Shown here piece after piece: positions 16,351 to 24,600 of a DNA stretch of 64,000 bases. The notes under the pieces were generated by a model that saw nothing but the letters and a program-made list of their open reading frames with translations, made no database searches and was not told the DNA's origin. Made by a program: the position numbers and the translations under genes. The DNA is taken from the NCBI GenBank assembly GCA_040756995.1, contig JBFLYK010000008.1, positions 62,001-126,000 of the forward strand, written 5' to 3'. Within the stretch, counting starts at the first letter, position 1. Each line of letters starts with the position of its first letter. Origin of the DNA: BP-133 sp040756995 (GTDB taxonomy: Bacteria > Actinomycetota > Acidimicrobiia > IMCC26256 > BP-133).

Positions 16351-16914
16351 CTAAGAACTGCGGCGGAGCTTCTCGTCCAGCGTGACGGAGACGATCTCCC
16401 GCCCCGGCGGGCCCATCTGCTTGCTGGTCAGCCGCTCGATCACGGAGATGGCGATCGGGCCGGTCTCGACCAGGCCAGCGTAGAGGAGGTAGCCGGCCAG
16501 GACGCCGCACAGCCGGTCCCCGAACTCCTCGAGGTGGACGAGGATCTTGTGCTCCGGGTCGTCGAGCAGGTCGGCGATCGTGCCGTACACCTCGGGCAGC
16601 AGGACCGACAGATCGCCGCCCGTCACCCCCAGCGGCACCTGCACGTGGGGCAGGCTCATCTCCTCGTAGGCGTGGAGGTTGTGGGGTGAGTCGAGGAGCG
16701 ACAAGATCATCGTGAAGCCGTGCTCCCGCAGCCAGATGAGCTCCTCCAGCCGGCGGACCTTGCGGTGGTTGCGGGCGTAGCCGCCGGGCCGTTCGCAGGC
16801 CGCCATCCGGTCCTTGATCACCCAGCAGAACATCCGGGGCTCGATGCCCCGGGCCCACTTGCCCTTCATGGGCTTCATCGGGTTCAAGGGATTCAGCGGA
16901 TTCGTCGGGCTCAC
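16351..16914 (-). CDS. Dual-specificity-phosphatase-like protein lacking the catalytic Cys
   Basis: A 187-residue protein whose second half follows the dual-specificity phosphatase pattern: HVQVPLGVTGGDLS (substrate-approach region) and then KILVHLEEFGDRLCGVLAGYLL where active enzymes have VHCxxGxxRTG. The position of the nucleophilic Cys is Leu, and the loop Gly is displaced, so PTP chemistry is unlikely. The N-terminus holds four 9-nt repeat units encoding (N/K)-P-(L/M) before GKWARGIEPRMF. GTG 16914 overlaps the folP stop by 4 nt (GTGA), supporting this start; an ATG closer to KGKWARG is possible. It may be a pseudophosphatase acting as a binding protein (inference). It lies between folP and purA. 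Confidence 0.65.
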   Translation of the reverse strand: MSPTNPLNPLNPMKPMKGKWARGIEPRMFCWVIKDRMAACERPGGYARNHRKVRRLEELIWLREHGFTMILSLLDSPHNLHAYEEMSLPHVQVPLGVTGGDLSVLLPEVYGTIADLLDDPEHKILVHLEEFGDRLCGVLAGYLLYAGLVETGPIAISVIERLTSKQMGPPGREIVSVTLDEKLRRSS

Positions 16915-17756
16915 GACGCCACCACCTCTGTCGCGGCCAAGGCCCGCAGGAGCCGGACGGCGTCCGCCACCGGAGCGACGTCGTGGACCCGCACCATCGC
17001 CGCGCCGTGGTCGAGGGCCCAGACCGCGGCGGCCAGCGTGCCGTCCTCCCGCTGGTCGACGGGCAGCGGCGCGCCCGGGGCGCCGCTGACCACACCGATG
17101 AAGCCCTTGCGGGACGGGCCGACCAGCAGCGGCACGCCGGCCGCCCGGGCGACCTCGGGCAGGCGGGCCAGCAGCGTGAGGTTGTGGGCCACGGTCTTGC
17201 CGAACCCCAGGCCCGGATCGGCCATCAGCTCCTCGTCGGCGATGCCGGCCTCCCGAGCGGCGGCCCGCCGCTCGGCCAGGAAGGCGCCGACTTCGGCCAC
17301 GACGTCGTCGTAGCGGGGGTCGTCCTGCATGGTGGCCGGCGTGCCCTGCATGTGCATGAAGACGTACCCGGCGCCGGCCTCGGCCACCAAGGGCAGCATG
17401 CGGCGGTCGCCCCGGCCGGCGGTGATGTCGTTGACCACGGTGGCGCCGACCTCGAGGGCGGCGGCGGCCACCGAGGCGTCCGTGGTGTCGACGCTGATGG
17501 CGACCCGCCCCGGAGCCTCGGCGGCCAGGCGGCGGATGACCGGCACGACCCGGCGCACCTGCTCGCCGGCCGGCACCGGCCGAGAACCGGGCCGGGTCGA
17601 CTCGCCCCCGACGTCGAGGACGGCGGCGCCGGCCGCGGCCAGCTCCAGACCGTGCTCGACGGCCCGTCCGGCGTCGAGGAACCGCCCGCCGTCGGAGAAG
17701 GAGTCGGGCGTCACGTTCACGATCCCCATCACCGCCGGCAGTTCGATCCCGCGCAT
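16911..17756 (-). CDS. folP: Dihydropteroate synthase
   Basis: Folate synthesis: condenses p-aminobenzoate with hydroxymethyldihydropterin pyrophosphate; target of sulfonamides. The 281-residue TIM barrel shows GIVNVTPDSFSDGG, DVGGESTRPG and PLLVGPSRKGF, the pterin and pABA loops. ATG 17756 lies 11 nt after folE. It is followed by the phosphatase-like gene with a GTGA overlap. Confidence 0.95.
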   Translation of the reverse strand: MRGIELPAVMGIVNVTPDSFSDGGRFLDAGRAVEHGLELAAAGAAVLDVGGESTRPGSRPVPAGEQVRRVVPVIRRLAAEAPGRVAISVDTTDASVAAAALEVGATVVNDITAGRGDRRMLPLVAEAGAGYVFMHMQGTPATMQDDPRYDDVVAEVGAFLAERRAAAREAGIADEELMADPGLGFGKTVAHNLTLLARLPEVARAAGVPLLVGPSRKGFIGVVSGAPGAPLPVDQREDGTLAAAVWALDHGAAMVRVHDVAPVADAVRLLRALAATEVVAS

Positions 17757-17767
17757 CTCCGCCGAGA

Positions 17768-18391
17768 CTACTGGTGGATGAAGGCCATCGCCTCGGCTCG
17801 GGTGGCGGCGTTGGTCTTGAACAGACCCCTGACGGCCGAGGTCACGGTCAGGGTCCCGGGCTTGCGCACGCCCCGCATCGACATGCAGAGGTGCTCGGCC
17901 TCGATCACGACCAGCACCCCTTTCGGATTGAGCACCGCGTCGATGGTGTCGGCGATCTGGGTCGTGAGCCGCTCCTGCACCTGCGGCCGGCGGGCGAACG
18001 AGTCAACGAGGCGGGCCAGCTTCGACAGCCCGGTGATGCGGCCGTCGTCGCCGGGGATGTAGGCGACGTGGGCCTTGCCGACGAACGGGACCAGGTGGTG
18101 TTCGCAGGTCGAGTACAGCGGGATGTCGCGGACCATGACCATCTCGTCGTGGTCGGCGTCGAAGCGCACCGTGAGATGCGCGGCCGGATCCTCGTCGATC
18201 CCGCTGAAGATCTCGGTGAACATGTCGGCCACCCGGCCCGGGGTGCGGACGAGCCCGTCGCGGTCCGGATCCTCCCCGATGGCCAGGAGCAGCTCCCGCA
18301 CGGCCCGCTCCACCCGGGCGCGGTCGATCGAGGGGCGGTCGGGCTCGGGCGGCTCTACCTCGGAGAGATGGGCCCGGAGACCCTCGCTCAT
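17768..18391 (-). CDS. folE: GTP cyclohydrolase I
   Basis: Opens folate synthesis by converting GTP to dihydroneopterin triphosphate. The 207-residue protein has the conserved STCEHHLVPFVGKAHVAYIP with Cys and His zinc ligands, the second zinc Cys in EAEHLCMSMRG, and the RPQVQERLTTQ segment. ATG 18391 shares an ATGA overlap with the ftsH stop, which sets the start inside a longer open frame. It is transcribed with folP. Confidence 0.95.
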   Translation of the reverse strand: MSEGLRAHLSEVEPPEPDRPSIDRARVERAVRELLLAIGEDPDRDGLVRTPGRVADMFTEIFSGIDEDPAAHLTVRFDADHDEMVMVRDIPLYSTCEHHLVPFVGKAHVAYIPGDDGRITGLSKLARLVDSFARRPQVQERLTTQIADTIDAVLNPKGVLVVIEAEHLCMSMRGVRKPGTLTVTSAVRGLFKTNAATRAEAMAFIHQ

Positions 18392-20295
18392 GGAGCCTCT
18401 GGCTTCGGAGTGGCCAGCGAGGCGGGACTGGCCGCCGGCTGGGTGGCCGGACGGGGCCGGTGCGCTCCCCCGCCGTTGGAGCCGGGGTCGGTCCACTTGG
18501 GGACGGCGTCGAGGATCGCCATGACCTCCTCGGTCTCCAGGGTCTCCTTCTCCATGAGCGCCTCGGCCATCTGGTCCAGCACGCTCCGGTAGGTGGTGAG
18601 GATGTCGAGGGCCGTGGCGTGGGCCTTGTCGATCAGCCGGCGCACCTCGGCGTCGATCTTGGCCGCCACCTCGTCGGAGTAGTCGGGCTGGGAGGCGAAG
18701 TCGCGCCCGAGGAACACCTCGCCGTGGTGCTGGCCGAACTGCATGGGCCCCAGCGTGTCGCTCATGCCGTACTCGGTGACCATCGACCGGGCGATCTTCG
18801 TGGCCCGCTCGATGTCGTTCTGGGCGCCGGTGGTCGGGTCGGTGAAGATCAGCTCCTCCGCCGTCCGCCCCCCGAGCAGCATGGCCAGCTCGTCGGACAG
18901 CTCGGAGCGGGTGACGAGGTACTTGTCCTCCAGCGGGAGGGTCAGCGTGTAACCCAGCGCCCGGCCCCGGGGGATGATCGACACCTTGTGGACGGGGTCG
19001 GCGTTGGGGAGGGCGTGGCTCACCAGGGCGTGGCCGCCCTCGTGGTAGGCGATGACCAGTTTCTCCTTGTCGGAGATGATCCGGCTCTTGCGCTCGGGGC
19101 CGGCCATCACCCGGTCGACGGCCTCGTCGAGGTCGCCGTTGGTGATCATGTCCCGGCCCTTGCGGGCGGCCAGCAGGGTGGCCTCGTTCATGAGGTTGGC
19201 CAGGTCGGCGCCGGTGAAGCCCGGAGTCCGCCGGGCCATCACATCGAGGTCGACCTCCTTGGCCAGCGGCTTGCCCTTGGCGTGGACGTTGAGGATGGCC
19301 TTGCGCCCCTCGAGGTCCGGGCGGTCGACGACGATCTGGCGGTCGAACCGGCCCGGGCGGAGCAGCGCCGGGTCGAGGATGTCGGGCCGGTTGGTGGCGG
19401 CGATGAGGATGACGCCCTGGCGGAGGTCGAACCCGTCCATCTCCACCAGCAGCTGGTTGAGGGTCTGCTCCCGCTCGTCGTGGCCGCCGCCGAGGCCGGC
19501 GCCCCGCTGGCGGCCGACGGCGTCGATCTCGTCGACGAACACGATGGCCGGCGCCGAGTTCTTCGCCTGCTCGAACAGGTCGCGGACCCGGGAGGCCCCG
19601 ACACCGACGAACATCTCGACGAAGTCCGACCCGGAGATGGAGAAGAACGGCACGCCGGCCTCGCCGGCCACGGCCCGGGCCAGGAGCGTCTTGCCCGTCC
19701 CCGGCGGGCCGAAGAGCAGCACGCCCTTGGGGATCTTGGCCCCCATCTGACGGAACTTCTGGGGGTTCTCCAGGAAGTCCTTGATCTCCTGGAGCTCCTC
19801 GATGGCCTCGTCGACGCCAGCGACGTCGGCGAACGTGACCTTGGGGGTGTCCTTGTTGACCACCTTGGGCCGGGCCTTGCCGAAGCTCATGACCCGGTTC
19901 CCGCCGCCCTGGGCCTGGTTCATGAAGAAGGCGATGACGGCGATGATCAGGACAAAGGGGGCGAAATTGAACAGCAGCGTGACCCAGAGGCTGTCCTTCT
20001 GGTTGTCGACGGGGAGGTTCACGCCGCTGTCGACGACCTTGGTGGTGATCTCGTCGGTGTAGCGGTCGGGGAACTTGACCTCGTACTTCTTCCCGTCCTT
20101 CAGCTCGCCCTTGATGACGTGGTCGCGGTCGTAGAGCTTGGCCTCCTCGACCTGCCGGGCCTCGAGGAGCCGGGTGAACTCGAGGGTGTCCAGCTTCTCC
20201 CGCCCGGGCGTGGCGGTCAGGGCCTTGGCCAGGAGAAACAGCCCGAGAATCGCCACGAGAACGTAGACGACAGTGCTCTTGACAACCTTGTTCAC
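18388..20295 (-). CDS. ftsH: ATP-dependent zinc metalloprotease FtsH
   Basis: A membrane-anchored AAA+ protease that degrades misassembled membrane proteins and regulators. 635 residues: a transmembrane segment at about 9-24, an extracytoplasmic domain, a second transmembrane segment near 103-124, the AAA+ module with Walker A GPPGTGKT at 196-203 and Walker B IVFVDEIDAVG, and an M41 peptidase domain with the zinc motif HEGGH near residue 418 (most relatives have HEAGH). The C-terminus is a Pro/Ala-rich tail. The start is GTG 20295. The neighbours tilS-hpt-ftsH are the classic bacterial order, here extended by folE-folP. Confidence 0.96.
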   Translation of the reverse strand: MNKVVKSTVVYVLVAILGLFLLAKALTATPGREKLDTLEFTRLLEARQVEEAKLYDRDHVIKGELKDGKKYEVKFPDRYTDEITTKVVDSGVNLPVDNQKDSLWVTLLFNFAPFVLIIAVIAFFMNQAQGGGNRVMSFGKARPKVVNKDTPKVTFADVAGVDEAIEELQEIKDFLENPQKFRQMGAKIPKGVLLFGPPGTGKTLLARAVAGEAGVPFFSISGSDFVEMFVGVGASRVRDLFEQAKNSAPAIVFVDEIDAVGRQRGAGLGGGHDEREQTLNQLLVEMDGFDLRQGVILIAATNRPDILDPALLRPGRFDRQIVVDRPDLEGRKAILNVHAKGKPLAKEVDLDVMARRTPGFTGADLANLMNEATLLAARKGRDMITNGDLDEAVDRVMAGPERKSRIISDKEKLVIAYHEGGHALVSHALPNADPVHKVSIIPRGRALGYTLTLPLEDKYLVTRSELSDELAMLLGGRTAEELIFTDPTTGAQNDIERATKIARSMVTEYGMSDTLGPMQFGQHHGEVFLGRDFASQPDYSDEVAAKIDAEVRRLIDKAHATALDILTTYRSVLDQMAEALMEKETLETEEVMAILDAVPKWTDPGSNGGGAHRPRPATQPAASPASLATPKPEAP

Positions 20296-20370
20296 GCGGC
20301 GAACTCCGATCTGGCGGGGCAGCCCCAGGCTACCCGACCGGCTGCGGCTCCCGTCCTGGCCGTCTCACGC

Positions 20371-20910
20371 TCAGTGCTCGTCGACGTACTCGGCGACATA
20401 GGGCAGGTTGCGGTAGCGCTCGTCGACGTCGAGGCCGTAGCCCACCACGAACACCGGGGGGATCCGGAACCCGACGTAGCGGAGGTCGGGGTCGACCTTC
20501 TGGAGGCCCTCCTTGACCAGCAGCGAGCAGACCTCGAGCGAGGCCGGGTTGCGGGCGGCCAGGTTCTTCCGGAGGTAGGCCAGGGTGAGGCCGGAATCGA
20601 CGATGTCCTCCACGATCAGGACGTGCCGGTCGGTCAGATCGGTGTCGAGGTCCTTGATGATCCGGACCACGCCGCTGGTCTTGGTGGCGCTGCCGTAGGA
20701 CGACACGGCCATGAAGTCCAGCTCCACCGGCAGGTCGATCCGCCGGGCGAGGTCGCTCATGAACAGGAAGGCGCCCTTGAGGACACCGACCAGGAGCGGC
20801 GGCCGGTCGGCGTAGTCGGCCGTGATCTCCTTGCCGAGGGCCGCCACCCGGCCCTGCAGCTCGTCCTCCGGGACGATGACCTTCCCGAGGGCCTTCTCGA
20901 GATCCTTCAC
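20371..20910 (-). CDS. hpt: Hypoxanthine phosphoribosyltransferase
   Basis: Purine salvage: hypoxanthine or guanine plus PRPP to IMP or GMP. The 179-residue enzyme carries the PRPP motif VLIVEDIVDSGLTL and the FMAVSSYGSATKTSG flexible loop. GTG 20910 overlaps the tilS stop in GTGA. It sits between tilS and ftsH. Confidence 0.95.
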   Translation of the reverse strand: MKDLEKALGKVIVPEDELQGRVAALGKEITADYADRPPLLVGVLKGAFLFMSDLARRIDLPVELDFMAVSSYGSATKTSGVVRIIKDLDTDLTDRHVLIVEDIVDSGLTLAYLRKNLAARNPASLEVCSLLVKEGLQKVDPDLRYVGFRIPPVFVVGYGLDVDERYRNLPYVAEYVDEH

Positions 20911-22361
20911 CCCTGTGGGCCTCCCGCCTCGACCGTCAACCAGAGGAAGCGTCGGGTGCCAGGGGAGACCCGGACGCGGTCGTCGATACGGTACCCGAGC
21001 ACCCAGAGTGCACTCCCATCCGAGTCTCCGCCGGCGCCATTCCGGCCCGGCCGGGCCAGGATCGGGTGCCCGGCCCGGGCGTGGGCCGGGACGCCGGCCT
21101 CGGCCAGAGCGTCGGCCACCGCCTTGTGGCCGCCGAGCCCGAGCGGGACGAACCGCTCGCCGGGGGCCGCCGGGCGCAGCTCAGCGCGCCCGCCGGCGAG
21201 ATCCGCATCGACCACCGCCGTCCACTTTCCATCCGGCCACCGAACCGGCGCGGCCCGCTCGACCCAGGCTGTGAGCTCGACACCGAACCCCGCCGCCACG
21301 CCGGGCAGCTCGACCGGAATCGCCGACGCCTCCGCCTCGTGCTCCGCCCGCTCGATCCGCCGGGTATGAAGCCGCCCCCCGGCCCGGCTGACCTCCAGCC
21401 CACCCGGCAGCTCCACCGCCCGCCGCTGGCCACGCACGACGGCCAGGAGCTCCGCAACATGGGCGGCCGATGGAGGCGGCGACCCCAACCACTGCCGCAG
21501 CGCCCGCCGCGCCAGAGCCTCCGGCGCCGCAGCCAGGACCGCGGCGTCCAGCCCTGGCTCGACGCGCCCCGGCCCGCCATCCGTCACTGCACCCCCGGCT
21601 GAGGCCGTCTCTTCCCGAAGCTTCTCCGCCGGGCCGGCGGCCCGGGTGAGCAACTCGCCGGCCAGCTCGTCCAGCAGGTCGGAGTCCGCTCGGGCGATGG
21701 CCGCCTGCCGGGCCAAGACCGCCCGCAGGTCCCGGGCGGCGCCGGCCTCGAGGGCCGGGATCACCTCTCGGCGGAGCCAAACCCGGCGGTGGGCGGGGTC
21801 GGCGTTCATGGGGTCCTCGAGCGGAGAGAGTCCGCGGGCGGCGCACACCGCGGCCAGCTCGGCCCGGGGCACCTCGAGGAGGGGCCGCACGACCGTGCCC
21901 CGGCGGGCCGGCATGCCGGCCAGCCCGGAGACGCCGGCCCCCCGCAGCACGTTGAGCAGGACGGTCTCGGCCTGGTCGTCCCGGCTGTGGCCCACCAGCA
22001 CGGCGGTGGCGCCGTGCCGTTCCCGGGCCCGCTCCAGCGCCTCGTACCGGGCCTGGCGGGCCCGGGCCTCGAAGTTCGGCCCCGGTGGCACGGCGACCGT
22101 CTCGGCGGCGAAGCCCGTCCCCAGCCGCTCGGCGAAGGCCCGGACGACCTCCGCCTCAGTGGCACTGCCCACCCGGGCGCCGTGGTCGACATGCACCGCC
22201 ACCGGCTCGAGGCCGGCTTCGGCGCTCAGGGCGAGGAGGGCGAGGGAATCCGGTCCCCCCGAACAGGCGACCACAACCGGCGCCTCGAGCCCGGCGAAGA
22301 GCGTTTCGATTGGGACCCCGAGCGGAGACTTGGGACCATGCGAGGAGGTCCGCGCCGTCAG
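20907..22361 (-). CDS. tilS: tRNA(Ile)-lysidine synthase
   Basis: Modifies the wobble cytidine of tRNA-Ile(CAU) to lysidine, allowing AUA reading. About 484 residues, with the PP-loop ATP motif SGGPDS at residues 34-39 and GHSRDDQAETVLLN further on. No ATG, GTG or TTG lies in frame near the expected N-terminus. The best start is CTG 22361, which forms a CTGA 4-nt overlap with the upstream metallopeptidase stop in the same style as the GTGA/ATGA junctions of this operon. The alternative GTG 22391 would overlap the upstream gene by 34 nt. The C-terminal half is long and Ala-rich but keeps the TilS C-terminal pattern before hpt. Confidence 0.88.
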   Translation of the reverse strand: MTARTSSHGPKSPLGVPIETLFAGLEAPVVVACSGGPDSLALLALSAEAGLEPVAVHVDHGARVGSATEAEVVRAFAERLGTGFAAETVAVPPGPNFEARARQARYEALERARERHGATAVLVGHSRDDQAETVLLNVLRGAGVSGLAGMPARRGTVVRPLLEVPRAELAAVCAARGLSPLEDPMNADPAHRRVWLRREVIPALEAGAARDLRAVLARQAAIARADSDLLDELAGELLTRAAGPAEKLREETASAGGAVTDGGPGRVEPGLDAAVLAAAPEALARRALRQWLGSPPPSAAHVAELLAVVRGQRRAVELPGGLEVSRAGGRLHTRRIERAEHEAEASAIPVELPGVAAGFGVELTAWVERAAPVRWPDGKWTAVVDADLAGGRAELRPAAPGERFVPLGLGGHKAVADALAEAGVPAHARAGHPILARPGRNGAGGDSDGSALWVLGYRIDDRVRVSPGTRRFLWLTVEAGGPQG

Positions 22362-23434
22362 GCGGTCAGGGTGCCGACCCGCTCCAACCACCGCTCCGGA
22401 GCCTCCAGCTCGGCCATGGTGGGAAGGCAGTCGGCGCCGCGCCAGGCGGCGTCGAGGGCCCCGATCCCGACGGTCTCCTCGAGATGGGTGATGAACTCCT
22501 CGCCGATCTCGTACTGGCGCATCTTCATCTCGATGCCGAGCACCTTCCGGACCACGCCGCCGACCCCGCCCGACTGGCGGCGGGCCTTGAGGGCGGCCGA
22601 CATGCGTTCCTGCCCGGTCACGTGGAGCTTCCCGAGCCGGTCCATGACGACGTTGCCGTGACCTTCCAGCAGGGACATCAGCGCCTGGACCTTGTCCAGC
22701 ACCAAGCGCTGCTCGTCGGTGGCGAAGAGGGCGACGATGCCGCCGTCGTCGAGCGGGTTGCGGCCCCGCCGGGCGCATTCCGCCGCCCGCTCCAGGGCCC
22801 GGACGAGACGCTTGGGATCGGGCTCGATGAGACCCAGCGCCCCCTCGACCAGGGACAGGAAGTAGCCCTTCATCCACGGCACGGCCCGGAACTGGGCCCG
22901 GTGGGTCACCTCGTGGAGGGCGATCCAGAGCCGGAAGTCGCCGGGGCGGAACCCGTAGCGCTTCTCGAGAGCCAGGATGTTGGGCCCGACGTAGTACACG
23001 GCGTCGGCGTCTCCACCGCCCTCGTCGGGGACGAGGAGGTCGTACTGGCCGAGCACCCGCTGGGCCAGGAACCCCATGAGCACGCCCATCTCGGCGCCGG
23101 CCACGGCCCGGCCGGCGGGGGCCAAGGGGCTCTGGGCCATGCGCTCGCCGACCCGGGTGGTGAAGGGCTCCAGGGTGTTGCGGAAGCTGGCAATGTTGGC
23201 TTCGACCCACTGCTGCCGGTCGAGGACGAGCGCCCGGGCCGGATCGTCGGGGGAGACCAGGCCGGTGAACTCGCCGACGAGCTGTTCGGCGCGGGCGGTG
23301 ACGGCGTCGAAGTCGGCCTGCAGGGAGGCGGCGAGATACGACGACTCGAGCGGGTCGTGGCCGGCGACGCGCTGGGCCAGCTTCCTCGCCAGCCCCCAGT
23401 CGACCGGCTCGGGAACGGCGCCCTCCGGACTCAG
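22358..23434 (-). CDS. Zinicin-like zinc metallopeptidase (DUF2342)
   Basis: A 358-residue protein of the actinobacterial DUF2342 family, often labelled coenzyme-F420-biosynthesis-associated although the role is unproven. The zincin motif HEVTH is at about residues 174-178 (WIALHEVTHRAQ). The family N-terminus VDWGLARKLAQRV and YLAASLQADF is clearly encoded upstream of the first ATG (23140), so that ATG is too late. The best start is CTG 23434, overlapping the previous stop as CTGA, with GGAAGGAAG about 8 nt upstream. This gene commonly precedes tilS in actinobacteria, which agrees with the context here. Confidence 0.82.
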   Translation of the reverse strand: MSPEGAVPEPVDWGLARKLAQRVAGHDPLESSYLAASLQADFDAVTARAEQLVGEFTGLVSPDDPARALVLDRQQWVEANIASFRNTLEPFTTRVGERMAQSPLAPAGRAVAGAEMGVLMGFLAQRVLGQYDLLVPDEGGGDADAVYYVGPNILALEKRYGFRPGDFRLWIALHEVTHRAQFRAVPWMKGYFLSLVEGALGLIEPDPKRLVRALERAAECARRGRNPLDDGGIVALFATDEQRLVLDKVQALMSLLEGHGNVVMDRLGKLHVTGQERMSAALKARRQSGGVGGVVRKVLGIEMKMRQYEIGEEFITHLEETVGIGALDAAWRGADCLPTMAELEAPERWLERVGTLTA

Positions 23435-23676
23435 GTGGTCTTCCTTCCCACCCGCACGCCGTACTTGAGCATGACCACCCGCACGACGTACCCGACGAGC
23501 ATCATGAACAGCAGGCCGACGAAGCTGAGGGCCAGCACTGGCGCGATCCAGTAGTGCCAGGGCTTGGCCGCCGCCACGACGGCCGAGGGGGACGCCGCGG
23601 CGGGCCCGGCCAGGGCGAGGAGCAGCACGACGGACAGGAGGGCGGCGCGTCCGGCCTTCAGCAGGGGGCTATCCAT
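23431..23676 (-). CDS. Small membrane protein, two hydrophobic segments
   Basis: An 81-residue protein with an N-terminal hydrophobic segment reading LLSVVLLLALAGPAAASP, which could be a cleaved signal peptide, a second hydrophobic span (APVLALSFVGLLFMMLVGYVVR), and a basic tail. ATG 23676. Its stop lies inside the CTGA start of the metallopeptidase gene, so the two are translationally coupled. No family recognised. It lies directly after the anti-sigma gene and may belong to the same regulon. Confidence 0.65.
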   Translation of the reverse strand: MDSPLLKAGRAALLSVVLLLALAGPAAASPSAVVAAAKPWHYWIAPVLALSFVGLLFMMLVGYVVRVVMLKYGVRVGRKTT

Positions 23677-23700
23677 TCAACGAATGGTACCGGCGAGCGC

Positions 23701-23943
23701 TCAGGCAGTCGGCTCCGGGGGCAAATCGTGCCCGATGGCCTCGGCGATCCGCCGCCGCAGGTCGGTCGGCACCTCGTCCCGGCACTTCTGGGCGATCAGG
23801 AGCCGCAGCTCCACCTCGAAGTGATAGCCCCCCGAACAGGGGGGGCAGAAGTCCAGGTGGCGGGCGATGGCGGCCCGCTTCTCGTCGGTCAGCACACCGT
23901 CGAGGTAGTGGTAGATCTGGTGGATCGCGTCGTTGCAGTCCAA
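23701..23943 (-). CDS. rsrA: RsrA-type zinc anti-sigma factor
   Basis: An 80-residue redox-sensing anti-sigma factor. It has the ZAS zinc motif HLDFCPPC (His29, Cys33, Cys36) and an N-terminal Cys3 in MDCNDAIHQIYHYLDG, the pattern of mycobacterial RshA and Streptomyces RsrA. Oxidation of the cysteines should release the sigma factor encoded just upstream. TTG 23943 is chosen because it gives the canonical family N-terminus and has GAGGA about 10 nt upstream; an in-frame extension to 24021 would overlap sigR heavily. Confidence 0.85.
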   Translation of the reverse strand: MDCNDAIHQIYHYLDGVLTDEKRAAIARHLDFCPPCSGGYHFEVELRLLIAQKCRDEVPTDLRRRIAEAIGHDLPPEPTA

Positions 23944-23966
23944 AGCAGTCAGTCCTCGCGGCGTGG

Positions 23967-24545
23967 CTAGCGGCCCGGGCCGGTGCCCGTGGCCAGTCCG
24001 TTCTCGACGGCAAAATCCCACAACCGCTTCTGGAGCATCTTTCTTCCGCGATGGAGGCGACTCATGACCGTGCCGATCGGGATATCGAGGATTTCGGCGA
24101 TCTCTTTGTAGGCGAATCCCTCGACGTCCGCCAAGAGGACGGCCATCCGGAAATTGTCCGGGAGCGACTCGAGCGCCTCCTTGACGTCGGACTCCGGCAT
24201 CCGCTCGAGAAGCTCGGTCTCGGGGCTCCGGCCGGCCATCGCCGCCTCAATGCCGCCGAGGCGCCGGTACAGGTAGAGGTCCTCGACGTCATCGAGGTCG
24301 ACCTGGTCGGGCCGCCGCTTCGCAGCCCGGTACTGGTTGATGTAGGTGTTGGTCAGGATGCGGTAGAGCCAGGCCTTGAGGTTCGTGCCCTCCTTGAAGC
24401 CCTCGAACCCCCGGTAGGCCCGCAGATACGTCTCCTGCACCAGGTCCTCGGCGTCGGCCGGATTGCGCGTCATCCGGAGCGCGGCGGAGTACAGCGGCCC
24501 CATGTAGGGCATCGCCTGCTCGGCAAAGGTCGACTGATCAGCCAA
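23967..24545 (-). CDS. sigR: ECF sigma factor, SigR/SigH type
   Basis: An extracytoplasmic-function sigma factor of 192 residues. Region 2 shows DAEDLVQETYLRAYRG and WLYRILTNTYINQYR; region 4 shows ESLPDNFRMAVLLADVEGFAYKEIAEIL and GTVMSRLHRGRK. The SigR group governs thiol-oxidative stress, and pairing with an RsrA-like gene 23 nt downstream supports that. The start is TTG 24545. It stands at the head of a long minus-strand gene run that includes ftsH and tilS, so part of that run may be stress-inducible (inference). Confidence 0.9.
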   Translation of the reverse strand: MADQSTFAEQAMPYMGPLYSAALRMTRNPADAEDLVQETYLRAYRGFEGFKEGTNLKAWLYRILTNTYINQYRAAKRRPDQVDLDDVEDLYLYRRLGGIEAAMAGRSPETELLERMPESDVKEALESLPDNFRMAVLLADVEGFAYKEIAEILDIPIGTVMSRLHRGRKMLQKRLWDFAVENGLATGTGPGR

Positions 24546-24600
24546 GGTCGGGCAGCCTACTTCCCGACCCCGGGCCCCACGAACCGGATTTAGGCCGCGC

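Noticed and set aside
18388..20295. FtsH zinc motif HEGGH as an inactive variant
   Set aside because: HExxH is intact; the change of the middle Ala to Gly lies at a variable site and the rest of the peptidase domain is normal.
18460..21369. Long plus-strand open frame of nearly 1000 codons opposite ftsH, hpt and tilS
   Set aside because: A shadow of three well-identified minus-strand genes. It has no family motif; its length is explained by high GC, which makes stops rare on the opposite strand.
22361..22391. GTG 22391 as tilS start
   Set aside because: It would overlap the upstream gene by 34 nt, unlike every other junction in the operon; CTG 22361 in CTGA fits better, though this stays unproven.
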